From: Flavobacterium ovatum
GTDB lineage: Bacteria; Bacteroidota; Bacteroidia; Flavobacteriales; Flavobacteriaceae
Assembly (NCBI RefSeq): GCF_040703125.1
Contig: NZ_CP160035.1
Coordinates: 1,178,001-1,242,000 of the forward strand
Direction: 5' to 3'
DNA: 64,000 nucleotides
In this document: positions 18,421 through 27,184 of the stretch, one piece after another
Layout of the letters: every line of letters starts with the position of its first letter
Numbering within the stretch: the stretch's first letter is position 1
Notes under the pieces: generated by a model
Told to the model about the DNA's origin: nothing
The model's input: the letters and a program-made list of their open reading frames with translations, nothing else
Database searches by the model: none
Translations under genes and position numbers: made by a program

Positions 18421-18933
18421 TTATTTTTCTATTTTTTCTTTCTTAGACAATAATACCGCTCCAATCATTGCAACTAATAATAGTACAGACGCAAATTCAA
18501 AAGGAACCATGTATTCGTTCAATAATACTTTTCCAAGTACTTTTATCGATTGGTAATCTTGACCAGTAGAAGTGTATTCACCCACAATTGGTTTCGAATT
18601 TATGAAAATAAGAATCAAAACAATACAGATTAAACTAAAAGCGACAATCGCTCCCAATCTCGTAATCCTTGGGCGATGGACTTCTTTCTTTTCGTTCAAA
18701 TTCATCAACATGATGGTAAACAAGAATAAAATCATAATCGCTCCCGAATACACAATCACGTGTACAATTGCCAAAAACTGGGAATTCAATAATAAGTAAT
18801 GACCTGCAATCGAGAAAAAACAAATTACAAGGTAAAGTGCACTGTGAATAGGGTTTCTACTAAAAACTGTCAAAAAAGCTGTTGACAATGTAATAGCGCC
18901 CAAAACACAAAATATAATAAGTACTGTTGACAT
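18421..18933 (-). CDS. nuoJ: NADH-quinone oxidoreductase subunit J
   Basis: A 170-residue membrane subunit of complex I with five hydrophobic segments. It has [20 protein letters not shown] and [20 protein letters not shown], the latter including the TM3 pi-bulge region typical of NuoJ/ND6. The start codon overlaps the nuoI stop by one base. Confidence 0.95.
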   Translation of the reverse strand: MSTVLIIFCVLGAITLSTAFLTVFSRNPIHSALYLVICFFSIAGHYLLLNSQFLAIVHVIVYSGAIMILFLFTIMLMNLNEKKEVHRPRITRLGAIVAFSLICIVLILIFINSKPIVGEYTSTGQDYQSIKVLGKVLLNEYMVPFEFASVLLLVAMIGAVLLSKKEKIEK

Positions 18934-19478
18934 TAATTAGCGTTTTTAAGTTGAGTATTTTGCATCGCCACATCAAGAGGCATTACTAATTTATCTTTTC
19001 CATAGATGAAATCTTCTCTTTCGTAGCTAGAAGCGACCAAAAGTTTTGATGTAGTCAAGTAAATAGCATCTTTCGGACAAGCCTCTTCACACAACCCACA
19101 AAAAATACAACGCAACATATTGATTTCATATATTTCCGCATATTTCTCCTCACGGTACAAGTGTTTTTCATCTGCTTTACGTTCCGCAGCTTTCATCGTG
19201 ATGGCCTCCGCAGGACATGACAAAGCACACAAACCACAAGCCGTACAGTTTTCTCTACCTTGTTCATCGCGTTTCAACTGGTGTTGCCCACGATACACAG
19301 GACTCATTTCACGTACTTGCTCAGGATACTGAATCGTAACTTTTCTGGTGAACAAATGTTTCAATGTAATCCACAATCCCTTAAAGATTGCAATGAGGTA
19401 CATCCGTTCCAAAAAACTCATCTCTTTGTGCGAGACTTGCTTTTTTCTTCCCGATAAGGATATGGTTTCTATTGCCAT
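18933..19478 (-). CDS. nuoI: NADH-quinone oxidoreductase subunit I (two [4Fe-4S] clusters)
   Basis: A 181-residue peripheral iron-sulfur subunit. Two ferredoxin motifs are visible: Cys78, Cys81, Cys84 and Cys88 in CTACGLCALSCP, and Cys124, Cys127, Cys130 and Cys134 in CIFCGLCEEACP. They bind clusters N6a and N6b that pass electrons toward NuoB. The gene is separated from nuoH by 223 bases holding repeat elements, one of which (19501-19578) ends 22 bases upstream of its start codon. Confidence 0.96.
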   Translation of the reverse strand: MAIETISLSGRKKQVSHKEMSFLERMYLIAIFKGLWITLKHLFTRKVTIQYPEQVREMSPVYRGQHQLKRDEQGRENCTACGLCALSCPAEAITMKAAERKADEKHLYREEKYAEIYEINMLRCIFCGLCEEACPKDAIYLTTSKLLVASSYEREDFIYGKDKLVMPLDVAMQNTQLKNAN

Positions 19479-19500
19479 TTTTGTTTAATTTATTTTTTTG

Positions 19501-19578
19501 TAGCTATTCCTGCTATCCGTTGCAATCTTTTATTTTTTAAAGAAAAAAATAAAAGGATTTTCACTTCTATCAGGGCTA
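19501..19578 (+). repeat. Intergenic element with conserved ends, copy B (in nuo operon)
   Basis: A 78-bp element from TAGCTATTCCTGCTATCCG to ATCAGGGCTA. Its centre is an inverted repeat of CTTTTATTTTTT and AAAAAATAAAAG. It shares its end sequences with the copies at 44104-44203 and 63176-63286 but has a different hairpin. It lies antisense in the nuoH-nuoI spacer. I see no reading frame. Confidence 0.65.
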
Positions 19579-19701
19579 GGGCATTGTGCTATTAATTATA
19601 TTTAAATTTCAATTTGAAGATCTGTTTTTAAATCTTCACAACTTAAATGTTCTTATATCTCTTATAGGATTTAAAAAACTTATATGTTTTTCAATCAAAT
19701 A
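19579..19701. repeat. Second repeat-like segment of the nuoH-nuoI spacer
   Basis: On the - strand this reads as phrases such as CATATAAG, CCTATAAGAG, AACATTTAAG and AAGATTTAAA, a low-complexity style that I recall from other flavobacterial spacers. No gene is visible. Family membership is from recollection only. Confidence 0.3.
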
Positions 19702-20754
19702 TTAAAATCCCAAAAACACTGCGATCTCTGATCTCAACATTACAACTCCTGTAATAATGATATTCAAAATAGACAACGGAATTAATATTCTCCATCCCAA
19801 ATGCATCAATTGGTCATATCTAAATCTTGGAATAGTCCATCTCACCCACATGTAGAAAAAGATGAAGAAACATATTTTTGAAAACAATACTCCAATTCCG
19901 ATTACGTTTCCAATATTTACGCCCCAGTTTTCAACAACCCATTGCATTCCAGGATAGTTGTAAGCTCCAAAGAACAATACTGCCAAAATAGTAGAAGAGA
20001 TGAACATATTTGCATATTCAGCAAAAAGGTAAAAACCCATTTTCATAGATGAATATTCTGTATGGTAACCTCCAATTAATTCTGTTTCACATTCCGCTAA
20101 GTCAAATGGCGTTCTGTTTGTTTCTGCGAAAGCACAAATCAAAAAGATAAAAAATGAAAGCGGTTGGTAAAATACATTCCAATTCATTCCAGATTGTTGC
20201 GCTGCAATTTCTCTCAAACTCAATGTTCCTGTCATCATCAACAATGCGATGATTGACAATCCCATGGCAACTTCATAAGAAACCATTTGTGAGGCCGCAC
20301 GAACTGCTCCAATCAAAGAGAATTTATTGTTTGATGCCCATCCACCAATCATGATTCCGTAAACACCTAAAGATATTACTCCAAAAACGTATAACAATGC
20401 CACATCAATATCAGTAGCTTGCAAGATAACGTCTCTCCCAAACACATGAATCTTATCTCCCCACGGAATAACAGCACTCGTCATCAATGCCGTACTCATG
20501 GCTATTGCTGGCCCTGTGTAAAACAAAAATAAGTTGGGAGTGTTAGGTTCAAATTCTTCTTTTGCAAACAATTTCAAACCATCAGCAAGCGGTTGTAAAA
20601 TTCCACCTTTACCCGCTCTGTTGGGACCAATACGGTCTTGCAACCAAGCGGCAACTTTACGCTCTGCCAAAGTGGAATACATTGCCATTACCATTGTAAT
20701 TGCAAAAACCACTAGGATAACGATGCTTTTTTCTATTATAAATGCACTATCCAT
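19702..20754 (-). CDS. nuoH: NADH-quinone oxidoreductase subunit H
   Basis: A 350-residue membrane subunit that joins the membrane arm to the peripheral arm and helps form the quinone chamber. Diagnostic stretches are ERKVAAWLQDRIGPNRAG, LQPLADGLKLFAKE, and AFAETNRTPFDLAECETELI with the acidic quinone-site loop. The start overlaps the nuoG stop by one base. The downstream spacer to nuoI is unusually long. Confidence 0.96.
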   Translation of the reverse strand: MDSAFIIEKSIVILVVFAITMVMAMYSTLAERKVAAWLQDRIGPNRAGKGGILQPLADGLKLFAKEEFEPNTPNLFLFYTGPAIAMSTALMTSAVIPWGDKIHVFGRDVILQATDIDVALLYVFGVISLGVYGIMIGGWASNNKFSLIGAVRAASQMVSYEVAMGLSIIALLMMTGTLSLREIAAQQSGMNWNVFYQPLSFFIFLICAFAETNRTPFDLAECETELIGGYHTEYSSMKMGFYLFAEYANMFISSTILAVLFFGAYNYPGMQWVVENWGVNIGNVIGIGVLFSKICFFIFFYMWVRWTIPRFRYDQLMHLGWRILIPLSILNIIITGVVMLRSEIAVFLGF

Positions 20755-21803
20755 TATTTATCAGAATTTAATTTTTCACCGTCAATTTTTTCATCATAAC
20801 CAATATCAGACATACTGATTTTTTTACGGTCGCCTTCTCTACCTTTTAAGATTCCTTCTTCAGTATTGATGGTTACCGTTTCTAATTTCTGAGTGTAATT
20901 GTTTTGATTGATAACCGAATCTTTTTCGAATTTTCTTGGCCCTTCAATTACCCAGTCAGAGGGTTGTTTGTGGTCAAAACGACAACTGTTACAAATGAAT
21001 TCTTCTACTTCATGGTACTCATCTTTGCGACCAGTAACACGTTGAATTTCTTCACCAAACATCCAAATTGTTGTTTTTCCACAACATCCTGGAGTCTTAC
21101 ATTCTCTGTGTGCGTTGTAAGGTTTGTCAAACCAAACTCTCGATTTGAAACGGAAAGTTTTATCAGTCAAAGCACCTACTGGACATACATCAATCATATT
21201 TCCAGAAAATTCATTGTCAATGGCTTTAGAGATACAAGTCGAAATATTCGCATGATCTCCTCTGTCCATTACTCCGTGTACTCTATTATCTGTCAATTGA
21301 TCGGCAACTTGCACACATCTTTGACACAAAATACATCGGTTCATATGTAATTGAATATTTGGACCAATATCTTCTGGTTCAAATGTTCTTTTTTCTTCGA
21401 TAAAACGAGTTTTTGATTTCCCGTGTTCAAAACTTAGGTTCTGCAAATCGCATTCTCCTGCTTGATCACAAACTGGGCAATCCAAAGGGTGGTTGATTAA
21501 CAAAAACTCGGTAACAGATTCTCTTGCTTCACGCACTCTGTCTGAGTTTTTACTGTTAATTTCCATACCGTCCATGCAACCTGTAACACACGAAGCCATT
21601 AATTTTGGCATCGGTCTTGGGTCAGCATCACTACCTTTTGCAACTTCAACCAAACAACAACGGCATTTTCCACCGCTTCCTTTTAGTTTTGAATAATAGC
21701 ACATCGCTGGCGGAACTGATTCTCCACCTAACTTACGTGCTGCTTGCAAGATGGTTGTTCCTGCTTCAACTTCAATCTCTTGACCGTCTATTGTTACTTT
21801 CAT
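20754..21803 (-). CDS. nuoG: NADH-quinone oxidoreductase subunit G, short form
   Basis: A 349-residue iron-sulfur subunit. The N-terminal [2Fe-2S] ferredoxin fold has cysteines in MCYYSKLKG, GKCRCCLVEV and ASCVTGC. The His-Cys cluster region is HPLDCPVCDQAGECDLQ, and a ferredoxin domain follows with CILCQRCVQ and IDVCPVGALT. A further Cys group (HRECKTPGCCGKT and FICNSCRFD) may bind one more cluster. The large molybdopterin-oxidoreductase-like domain of the roughly 900-residue NuoG is absent. No frameshift is visible, and the gene overlaps nuoH by one base, so it looks intact. Confidence 0.92.
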   Translation of the reverse strand: MKVTIDGQEIEVEAGTTILQAARKLGGESVPPAMCYYSKLKGSGGKCRCCLVEVAKGSDADPRPMPKLMASCVTGCMDGMEINSKNSDRVREARESVTEFLLINHPLDCPVCDQAGECDLQNLSFEHGKSKTRFIEEKRTFEPEDIGPNIQLHMNRCILCQRCVQVADQLTDNRVHGVMDRGDHANISTCISKAIDNEFSGNMIDVCPVGALTDKTFRFKSRVWFDKPYNAHRECKTPGCCGKTTIWMFGEEIQRVTGRKDEYHEVEEFICNSCRFDHKQPSDWVIEGPRKFEKDSVINQNNYTQKLETVTINTEEGILKGREGDRKKISMSDIGYDEKIDGEKLNSDK

Positions 21804-21885
21804 CGTAATTTTGTTTTTTTAGTTTAAGGTTTAAAGTTTCAGGTGCGGTACGTGAAACTAAAAAAACTTGAAACTTGAAACTATT
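21804..21885. repeat. Repeat-like spacer between nuoF and nuoG
   Basis: The gap holds tandem variants of one phrase: TTTAAGGTTTAAAGTTTCAG, then GTGAAACT, then AACTTGAAACTTGAAACT. The arms are partly complementary and could form a hairpin around GTGCGGTACGTG. No reading frame. Confidence 0.45.
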
Positions 21886-23253
21886 TTATACCGTTTGCTT
21901 CGTTACCAAATGCTTTACTTGCGAAAATGGTTCTGCTACAAAGTGATTTCTATTTTTAATTTTTTCAGGGAAACGAATATGATATTCAAATTCTTCTCTA
22001 AAATGACGGATAGCTGCTGCTACTGGCCATGAAGCCGCGTCACCTAATGGACAAATCGTGTTTCCTTCGATTTTACTTTGAATACTCCATAGTAAATCGA
22101 TATCTTCCTCACGACCTTGACCGTTTTCGATTCTCCATAAAACTTTTTCCAACCATCCAGTACCTTCACGGCAAGGAGTACATTGACCACAACTTTCGTG
22201 GTGGTAAAAACGAGAGAAATTCCAAGTGTTACGTACGATACAAGCGGTGTCATCATAAACAATAAAACCTCCAGAACCTAACATAGATCCTGTTGCAAAT
22301 CCACCATCACTTAAGGATTCATAAGTCATCAAACGGTCTTCACCATTTGTAGTTTTATAAATCAAATCAGCTGGTAAAATGGGCACCGATGACCCACCAG
22401 GAATCAACGCTTTTAATGGTCGGTCAGAATACATTCCGCCTAAATATTCGTCTGAGTTCATGAACTCGTCTACAGTAAGACCCAATTCGATTTCGTATAC
22501 ACCAGGATTTTTTACATGTCCCGAAGCCGAAATTAATTTAGTCCCAGTAGAACGACCCACTCCAATTTTTGCATAATCATCCCCCGAATTGTTTACAATC
22601 CAAGGCACAGATGCAATTGTTTCTACATTGTTTACAACTGTTGGGTTTGCCCACAATCCCGATACTGCCGGGAAAGGTGGTTTGATACGTGGATTTCCTC
22701 TTTTTCCTTCCAAAGATTCGATCAAAGCTGTTTCTTCACCGCAGATATAAGCTCCAGCACCACAATGAACATGAAGTTCTAAGTCGTAACCAGACCCTAA
22801 TATATTTTTTCCTAGCCATCCTGCTGCTTTCGCTTCGGCAATGGCTCTTTCTAATATTTTGTAAACCCACATGTATTCTCCACGAATGTAGATATATGAT
22901 AGGTTGGCTCCCAAAGCAAAACTAGAAGTAATCATTCCTTCGATCAATAAATGAGGGAGAAACTCCATCAAATAACGGTCTTTGAAAGTTCCTGGCTCAG
23001 ATTCGTCGGCATTACAAACTAGATGTCTTGGTTTTCCTGATTTTTTGTCAATAAAACTCCATTTCATTCCAGCAGGGAAACCCGCACCACCACGACCACG
23101 AAGTCCTGATTTTTTTACTTCTTCAACTACTTCGTCCGGAGTCATCGCTTTTATAGCTTTCTCAACAGAGGCGTAACCACCTTCTTTGCGATAGACTTCG
23201 TAAGTTCTGATTCCTGGAACGTTTATTTGGTCTAATAATATTTTTTTTGACAT
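21886..23253 (-). CDS. nuoF: NADH-quinone oxidoreductase subunit F (NADH-binding)
   Basis: A 455-residue flavoprotein of complex I. The NADH/FMN-binding region has GLRGRGGAGFPAGMKW near residues 50-65 and CNADESEPGTFKDR. The [4Fe-4S] N3 site is SCGQCTPCREG with a more distal Cys in NTICPLGDAA. It accepts hydride from NADH on FMN. It is followed by nuoG after an 82-base gap. Confidence 0.97.
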   Translation of the reverse strand: MSKKILLDQINVPGIRTYEVYRKEGGYASVEKAIKAMTPDEVVEEVKKSGLRGRGGAGFPAGMKWSFIDKKSGKPRHLVCNADESEPGTFKDRYLMEFLPHLLIEGMITSSFALGANLSYIYIRGEYMWVYKILERAIAEAKAAGWLGKNILGSGYDLELHVHCGAGAYICGEETALIESLEGKRGNPRIKPPFPAVSGLWANPTVVNNVETIASVPWIVNNSGDDYAKIGVGRSTGTKLISASGHVKNPGVYEIELGLTVDEFMNSDEYLGGMYSDRPLKALIPGGSSVPILPADLIYKTTNGEDRLMTYESLSDGGFATGSMLGSGGFIVYDDTACIVRNTWNFSRFYHHESCGQCTPCREGTGWLEKVLWRIENGQGREEDIDLLWSIQSKIEGNTICPLGDAASWPVAAAIRHFREEFEYHIRFPEKIKNRNHFVAEPFSQVKHLVTKQTV

Positions 23254-23254
23254 C

Positions 23255-23785
23255 TTATTTATCGTGTAATATTATTTTATTATCTCTACAATCATCAATA
23301 ATTTGATCGATTTTGTCTTTGGTTAGATTTTCTTTATAAAAATCACCTAGTTGCATCATTGGAGCATAACCGCAAGCACCCAAACATTCTACACCGCGAA
23401 CTTCAAAAAGTCCGTCTGCAGTTGGTTCACCTATCTTTACACCCAATTTTTCACAAGTATAATCCATTAAATCTTCTGTTCCTCTTAAGCAACAAGAAGA
23501 CGTTTGACAGAATTCAAACATGTATTTTCCAATAGGTCTGCGGTTGTACATCGTGTAAAATGTTACCACTTCGTAAACTTCGATTGGTAGGATTTGTAAA
23601 ATATCGGCTACTTTATCTTGTAATTCAATACTCAACCAGTTGTCATGAGCGTCTTGAACGTCATGTAAAACCGGTAGTAAAGCTGATTTACGTTTGTCTG
23701 CTGGGTAATGACTGCATAATTCTTCTATGCGTGCCATTAACTCAGGAGTCATGTTTATTTCTTGTTTGTAATGTGTTTTTTCCAT
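23255..23785 (-). CDS. nuoE: NADH-quinone oxidoreductase subunit E ([2Fe-2S])
   Basis: A 176-residue thioredoxin-like [2Fe-2S] subunit. The cluster cysteines are Cys93 and Cys98 in CQTSSCC plus Cys134 and Cys138 in VECLGACGYAP. It binds cluster N1a next to NuoF in the electron-input module. It is separated from nuoF by one base. The ATG at 23785 is used; a shorter start at Met12 is possible. Confidence 0.96.
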   Translation of the reverse strand: MEKTHYKQEINMTPELMARIEELCSHYPADKRKSALLPVLHDVQDAHDNWLSIELQDKVADILQILPIEVYEVVTFYTMYNRRPIGKYMFEFCQTSSCCLRGTEDLMDYTCEKLGVKIGEPTADGLFEVRGVECLGACGYAPMMQLGDFYKENLTKDKIDQIIDDCRDNKIILHDK

Positions 23786-23836
23786 TTTCTTTTAAATCTG
23801 CGATCAAAAATCGTTAATCTGCAATCTGAAATTTTT

Positions 23837-25075
23837 TTATGCGTCTAATTCTCCTGCAATTACATTCAAACTCGACAAGATTACAATCGCATCGGATAAC
23901 ATTGCTCCTTTAATCATATCTGGATACGCTTGGTAGTAAATAAAGCAAGGCCTTCTGAAGTGTAATCTATAAGGAGTACGGCTTCCGTCTGTTACCAAGT
24001 AGAATCCTAGTTCACCGTTACCCCCTTCAACAGGATGATAAATTTCGGCAACTGGAATAGGAACTTCACCCATTACAATCTTGAAATGGTAAATCAAAGA
24101 TTCCATATTATTGTAAACATCTTCTTTTGGAGGAAGGTAATAATCAGGAACTTCGGCATGGTATTCATTTCCTGCTGGCATTTTTGCCAACGCTTGACGA
24201 ATGATGCTCAAACTTTCCCAAACTTCGGCATTACGAACGCAAAAACGGTCGTAAGTATCACCTGATTGCCCTACTGGAATATCAAATTCGAAATCTTCAT
24301 AAGAACTATAAGGTTGTGCAACACGTACGTCGTAATCTACACCTGCAGCACGTAAGTTTGGCCCTGTAAATCCGTAAGCCATTGCTTTTTCGGCAGTGAT
24401 TGGTCCTACATTTACAGTTCTATCAATAAAAATTCTATTTCTTTCGAATAGGTTTTCGAATTCTTTCCAAGCTGGAGGAAACTCTTCAAGAAAAGTGTTT
24501 AATAATTCGAATGCTTTTGGTGTCCAGTCTCTTTCGAAACCACCTATTCGACCCATATTTGTAGTCAAACGAGCGCCACAAATCTCTTCGTAGATTTCGT
24601 ATACTTTTTCTCTAAATTGAAAAACATATAAGAAACCAGTATAAGCACCAGTATCCACACCTAAGATAGAGTTGCAAATAATGTGGTCTGTGATTCTAGC
24701 CAATTCCATTACGATAACACGTAAGTATTGCGCACGTTTAGGAACATCAATATCTAATAGTTTTTCTAAGGTCATCCACCATCCCATATTGTTGATAGGA
24801 GAGGAGCAATAGTTCATTCGGTCTGTAAGTGGAGTGATTTGGTAGAAAGGACGATTCTCAGCGATTTTTTCAAATGCACGGTGAATGTATCCAATGGTTG
24901 GCTCTGCTTCTAAAATACGTTCACCATCCATCAACAAGATATTTTGGAAAATACCGTGTGTAGCAGGGTGTGTAGGTCCTAAATTCAGAATCGAAAGCTC
25001 GCTTCCGTCTTCATTTAGTTTCTCTTTCATTATTTTAGCATAGCGATGCTCTGGTGGTAATAATAGTTCTGACAT
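23837..25075 (-). CDS. nuoD: NADH-quinone oxidoreductase subunit D
   Basis: A 412-residue 49-kDa-type subunit forming the quinone-binding cavity with NuoB. It has [14 protein letters not shown] with the conserved quinone-site His, [16 protein letters not shown], and the C-terminal [21 protein letters not shown]. NuoC and NuoD are separate genes here, unlike the fused NuoCD of enterobacteria. A 51-base spacer separates it from nuoE. Confidence 0.97.
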   Translation of the reverse strand: MSELLLPPEHRYAKIMKEKLNEDGSELSILNLGPTHPATHGIFQNILLMDGERILEAEPTIGYIHRAFEKIAENRPFYQITPLTDRMNYCSSPINNMGWWMTLEKLLDIDVPKRAQYLRVIVMELARITDHIICNSILGVDTGAYTGFLYVFQFREKVYEIYEEICGARLTTNMGRIGGFERDWTPKAFELLNTFLEEFPPAWKEFENLFERNRIFIDRTVNVGPITAEKAMAYGFTGPNLRAAGVDYDVRVAQPYSSYEDFEFDIPVGQSGDTYDRFCVRNAEVWESLSIIRQALAKMPAGNEYHAEVPDYYLPPKEDVYNNMESLIYHFKIVMGEVPIPVAEIYHPVEGGNGELGFYLVTDGSRTPYRLHFRRPCFIYYQAYPDMIKGAMLSDAIVILSSLNVIAGELDA

Positions 25076-25110
25076 TTATAGTATGTGAAAAATTATATTT
25101 TTTGTATTTT

Positions 25111-25632
25111 CTAGCTATTGCTAGCGGTTCTTCCAAAGAAACGATCGTCCTTATCTGTACGTCCGCCATCTTCTAATGGGAATTCTTTTCGCATCGGAAA
25201 GGAAACCATTTCATCCATGTTTAAGATTCTCTTTAATTGTGGATGCCCAACAAAGTTTACACCGTAAAAATCATAAGTTTCCCTTTCCATCCAGTTTGCG
25301 GAAGGGAAGATAGTGCTTATTGTTTTTATTTCTGGAGTTTGTCCGTTGATGAAGGCTTTGATTCTGATTCTAGTATTCTCATACCAGTTATGCATATGAT
25401 ACACGATTACCATTTGTCTGTCTGCTTCGTTTTCTGGATAATGCACACCGCATAAATCCGTTAAGAAGTTAAAACGTAATTCGGGATCATTTTTTAAGAA
25501 AAGTATAATGGCACTTATTTTATCTGCAGGAACTTCTACGGATAATATGTCTCTTTCTTGTTTGAAAATAAAAAGAATATCGCTAAAAGTAGCTGATATT
25601 TTATCTTGAATTTGAGCTGTTTCTAATGCCAT
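25111..25632 (-). CDS. nuoC: NADH-quinone oxidoreductase subunit C
   Basis: A 173-residue 30-kDa-type subunit of the peripheral arm. The family signature is ERETYDFYGVNFVGHPQLKR, followed by FPMRKEFPLED. It starts two bases after the nuoB stop and precedes nuoD by 35 bases. Confidence 0.95.
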   Translation of the reverse strand: MALETAQIQDKISATFSDILFIFKQERDILSVEVPADKISAIILFLKNDPELRFNFLTDLCGVHYPENEADRQMVIVYHMHNWYENTRIRIKAFINGQTPEIKTISTIFPSANWMERETYDFYGVNFVGHPQLKRILNMDEMVSFPMRKEFPLEDGGRTDKDDRFFGRTASNS

Positions 25633-25634
25633 TT

Positions 25635-26183
25635 TTATTTGATATTGTATGAAGCTAATAATTCTTGGTATTCCGGTGAACTTCTACGTCTCACAGATTC
25701 TGATCTTACTAATTCTTGTAATTTCATTACTCCATCAACAATTTGTTCTGGTCTTGGTGGACATCCTGGTACATAAACGTCCACTGGAATTACTTTGTCA
25801 ATACCTTGTAAAACTGAGTAAGTGTCAAAAATCCCACCTGATGAAGCGCAAGCGCCAACAGCAATTACCCAACGAGGTTCTGCCATTTGCTCATATACTT
25901 GACGTAGAATAGGTCCCATTTTTTTAGAAATAGTTCCCATTACCATCAACATATCTGCTTGACGAGGAGAAAAACTCACGCGTTCAGAGCCAAATCGTGC
26001 TAAATCATAGTGAGAGGCCATCGTTGCCATAAATTCAATTCCACAACAAGAAGTTGCGAAGGGTAAAGGCCAAAGAGAGTTTGCTCTTGCTAGTCCTACC
26101 ACATCATTCAATTTAGTAGCGAAAAAACCTTCTCCAACAACGCCTTCTGGTGGCGCAACCATCTTTGTATTAGAATCGCTCAT
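25635..26183 (-). CDS. nuoB: NADH-quinone oxidoreductase subunit B ([4Fe-4S] N2)
   Basis: A 182-residue subunit holding the last cluster, N2, which reduces quinone. The four ligands are visible as Cys46 and Cys47 in ATSCCGIEFMA, Cys112 in VGACASSGG and Cys141 in YVPGCPPRPE. It is 102 bases downstream of nuoA; that gap contains GTTATGAGTTATGAG, a short direct repeat. Confidence 0.97.
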   Translation of the reverse strand: MSDSNTKMVAPPEGVVGEGFFATKLNDVVGLARANSLWPLPFATSCCGIEFMATMASHYDLARFGSERVSFSPRQADMLMVMGTISKKMGPILRQVYEQMAEPRWVIAVGACASSGGIFDTYSVLQGIDKVIPVDVYVPGCPPRPEQIVDGVMKLQELVRSESVRRRSSPEYQELLASYNIK

Positions 26184-26285
26184 TTTGTAAAAGTTATGAG
26201 TTATGAGTTGTGAATTCTTAACTTTATATTTTATCTAAAAAATTTAGAATAATTGTAAAAATTTATTTCCCCTTTGGGGTTGGGG
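26184..26285. repeat. Repeat-like spacer between nuoA and nuoB
   Basis: It contains the short tandem repeat GTTATGAGTTATGAGTTGTG at 26193-26212. CCCCTTTGGGG follows near 26270-26280, just before the nuoA stop. No gene is seen. Confidence 0.4.
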
Positions 26286-26651
26286 TTATTCCCAGTCTAA
26301 TGCTTTTTTCTTGATGATGTAGAAAAAACCTACCAAGAGTAAAAGCATAAAAATTACCATTTTAATCAGTCCTTCGATTCCTAATTCCTTAAAATTAATC
26401 GCCCATGGATATAGAAAAATTACCTCTACATCAAATAATACAAACAAAATGGCTACCAAGAAATACTTTACTGAAAACGGAATACGGGCATTTCCTACGG
26501 ATTCTATTCCGCACTCAAAATTTCTGTCTTTTATTTCAGACCTTCTCTTTGGTCCTAATTTTCCAGAAACAATTATGGTTCCAACTACAAACCCTACTGC
26601 TAGTAGGCATTGCATCAATATTGGAATGTAATTTAATTGGTCAGTTAGCAT
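26286..26651 (-). CDS. nuoA: NADH-quinone oxidoreductase subunit A
   Basis: A 121-residue three-helix membrane subunit, first gene of the operon. The conserved loop is NFECGIESVGNARIPFSVKY, with the Glu-Cys-Gly of the ND3 family, and TM2 has LVAILFVLFDVEVIFLYPWA. A good Bacteroidetes promoter lies 31 to 61 bases upstream. Confidence 0.96.
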   Translation of the reverse strand: MLTDQLNYIPILMQCLLAVGFVVGTIIVSGKLGPKRRSEIKDRNFECGIESVGNARIPFSVKYFLVAILFVLFDVEVIFLYPWAINFKELGIEGLIKMVIFMLLLLVGFFYIIKKKALDWE

Positions 26652-26681
26652 GTTTTTTGTTATAATATTGTTACGTAGCTA

Positions 26682-26712
26682 CAAAGATATAATTCGAACA
26701 AGTAAATCACAA
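26682..26712 (-). promoter_or_regulatory. Promoter of the nuo operon (TTG-N20-TATCTTTG)
   Basis: On the - strand, TTG (CAA at 26710-26712) and TATCTTTG (CAAAGATA at 26682-26689) are separated by 20 bases, matching the Bacteroidetes -33/-7 pattern. It lies 31 bases upstream of the nuoA start. Confidence 0.7.
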
Positions 26713-26807
26713 CATAATTTTAATAATAAGTTATAATATTTTCTTAAATATTTACAATCTAAATAATGTGATATTGTAATAAAACAGCGGTTATTTTACT
26801 TTTATTG

Positions 26808-26846
26808 TAAAAAAAAAGACGTTCCAACATATGTTGGAACGTCTTT
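26808..26846 (-). terminator. Rho-independent terminator after cold-shock gene
   Basis: A 16-bp perfect palindrome (26815-26830 with 26831-26846; core GTTCCAACATATGTTGGAAC). It is followed on the - strand by a T-run, 35 bases after the csp stop. Confidence 0.85.
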
Positions 26847-26881
26847 AAACATTCTTTGGTAATAAAAACTAATTTTTATTC

Positions 26882-27076
26882 TTAGATAACTGCTACTTGA
26901 GCTGCAACCTTTCCTTTTCTTCCTTCTTCTTCTTCGTAACTTACTCTGTCACCTTCGCGTAATTCTTCCGCGTTGATTCCTGAAGCGTGAACGAAAATGT
27001 CTTTTCCTGTTTCTTCGTCTGTAATGAATCCGTAACCTTTAGACTCATTGAAAAATTTAACTGTACCTGTACGCAT
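26882..27076 (-). CDS. Cold-shock domain protein
   Basis: A 64-residue single cold-shock domain. RNP1 is KGYGFI (residues 13-18) and RNP2 is DIFVHAS (26-32). It should bind single-stranded RNA or DNA and act as an RNA chaperone in the cytoplasm. It has its own -7 element at 27106-27113 and terminator at 26808-26846, so it is probably monocistronic although aspS lies upstream on the same strand. Confidence 0.95.
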   Translation of the reverse strand: MRTGTVKFFNESKGYGFITDEETGKDIFVHASGINAEELREGDRVSYEEEEGRKGKVAAQVAVI

Positions 27077-27105
27077 TGTAATAGTAATAATAATTTATAA
27101 TGAGG

Positions 27106-27113
27106 CAAATGTA
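27106..27113 (-). promoter_or_regulatory. -7 promoter element (TACATTTG on - strand) for csp
   Basis: CAAATGTA on the + strand reads TACATTTG on the - strand, 30 bases upstream of the csp start. No clear -33 TTG at standard spacing. Confidence 0.5.
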
Positions 27114-27184
27114 ATATTTAATATAATACGAATACTAAATTTGTTTGTTTTTTTGTAAAAATAATTGATTTTCAGCGTTTTCGC

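Noticed and set aside
20754..21803. nuoG as a truncated pseudogene
   Set aside because: The frame is intact, all iron-sulfur motifs are kept and it overlaps nuoH by one base, so a natural short form is more likely.
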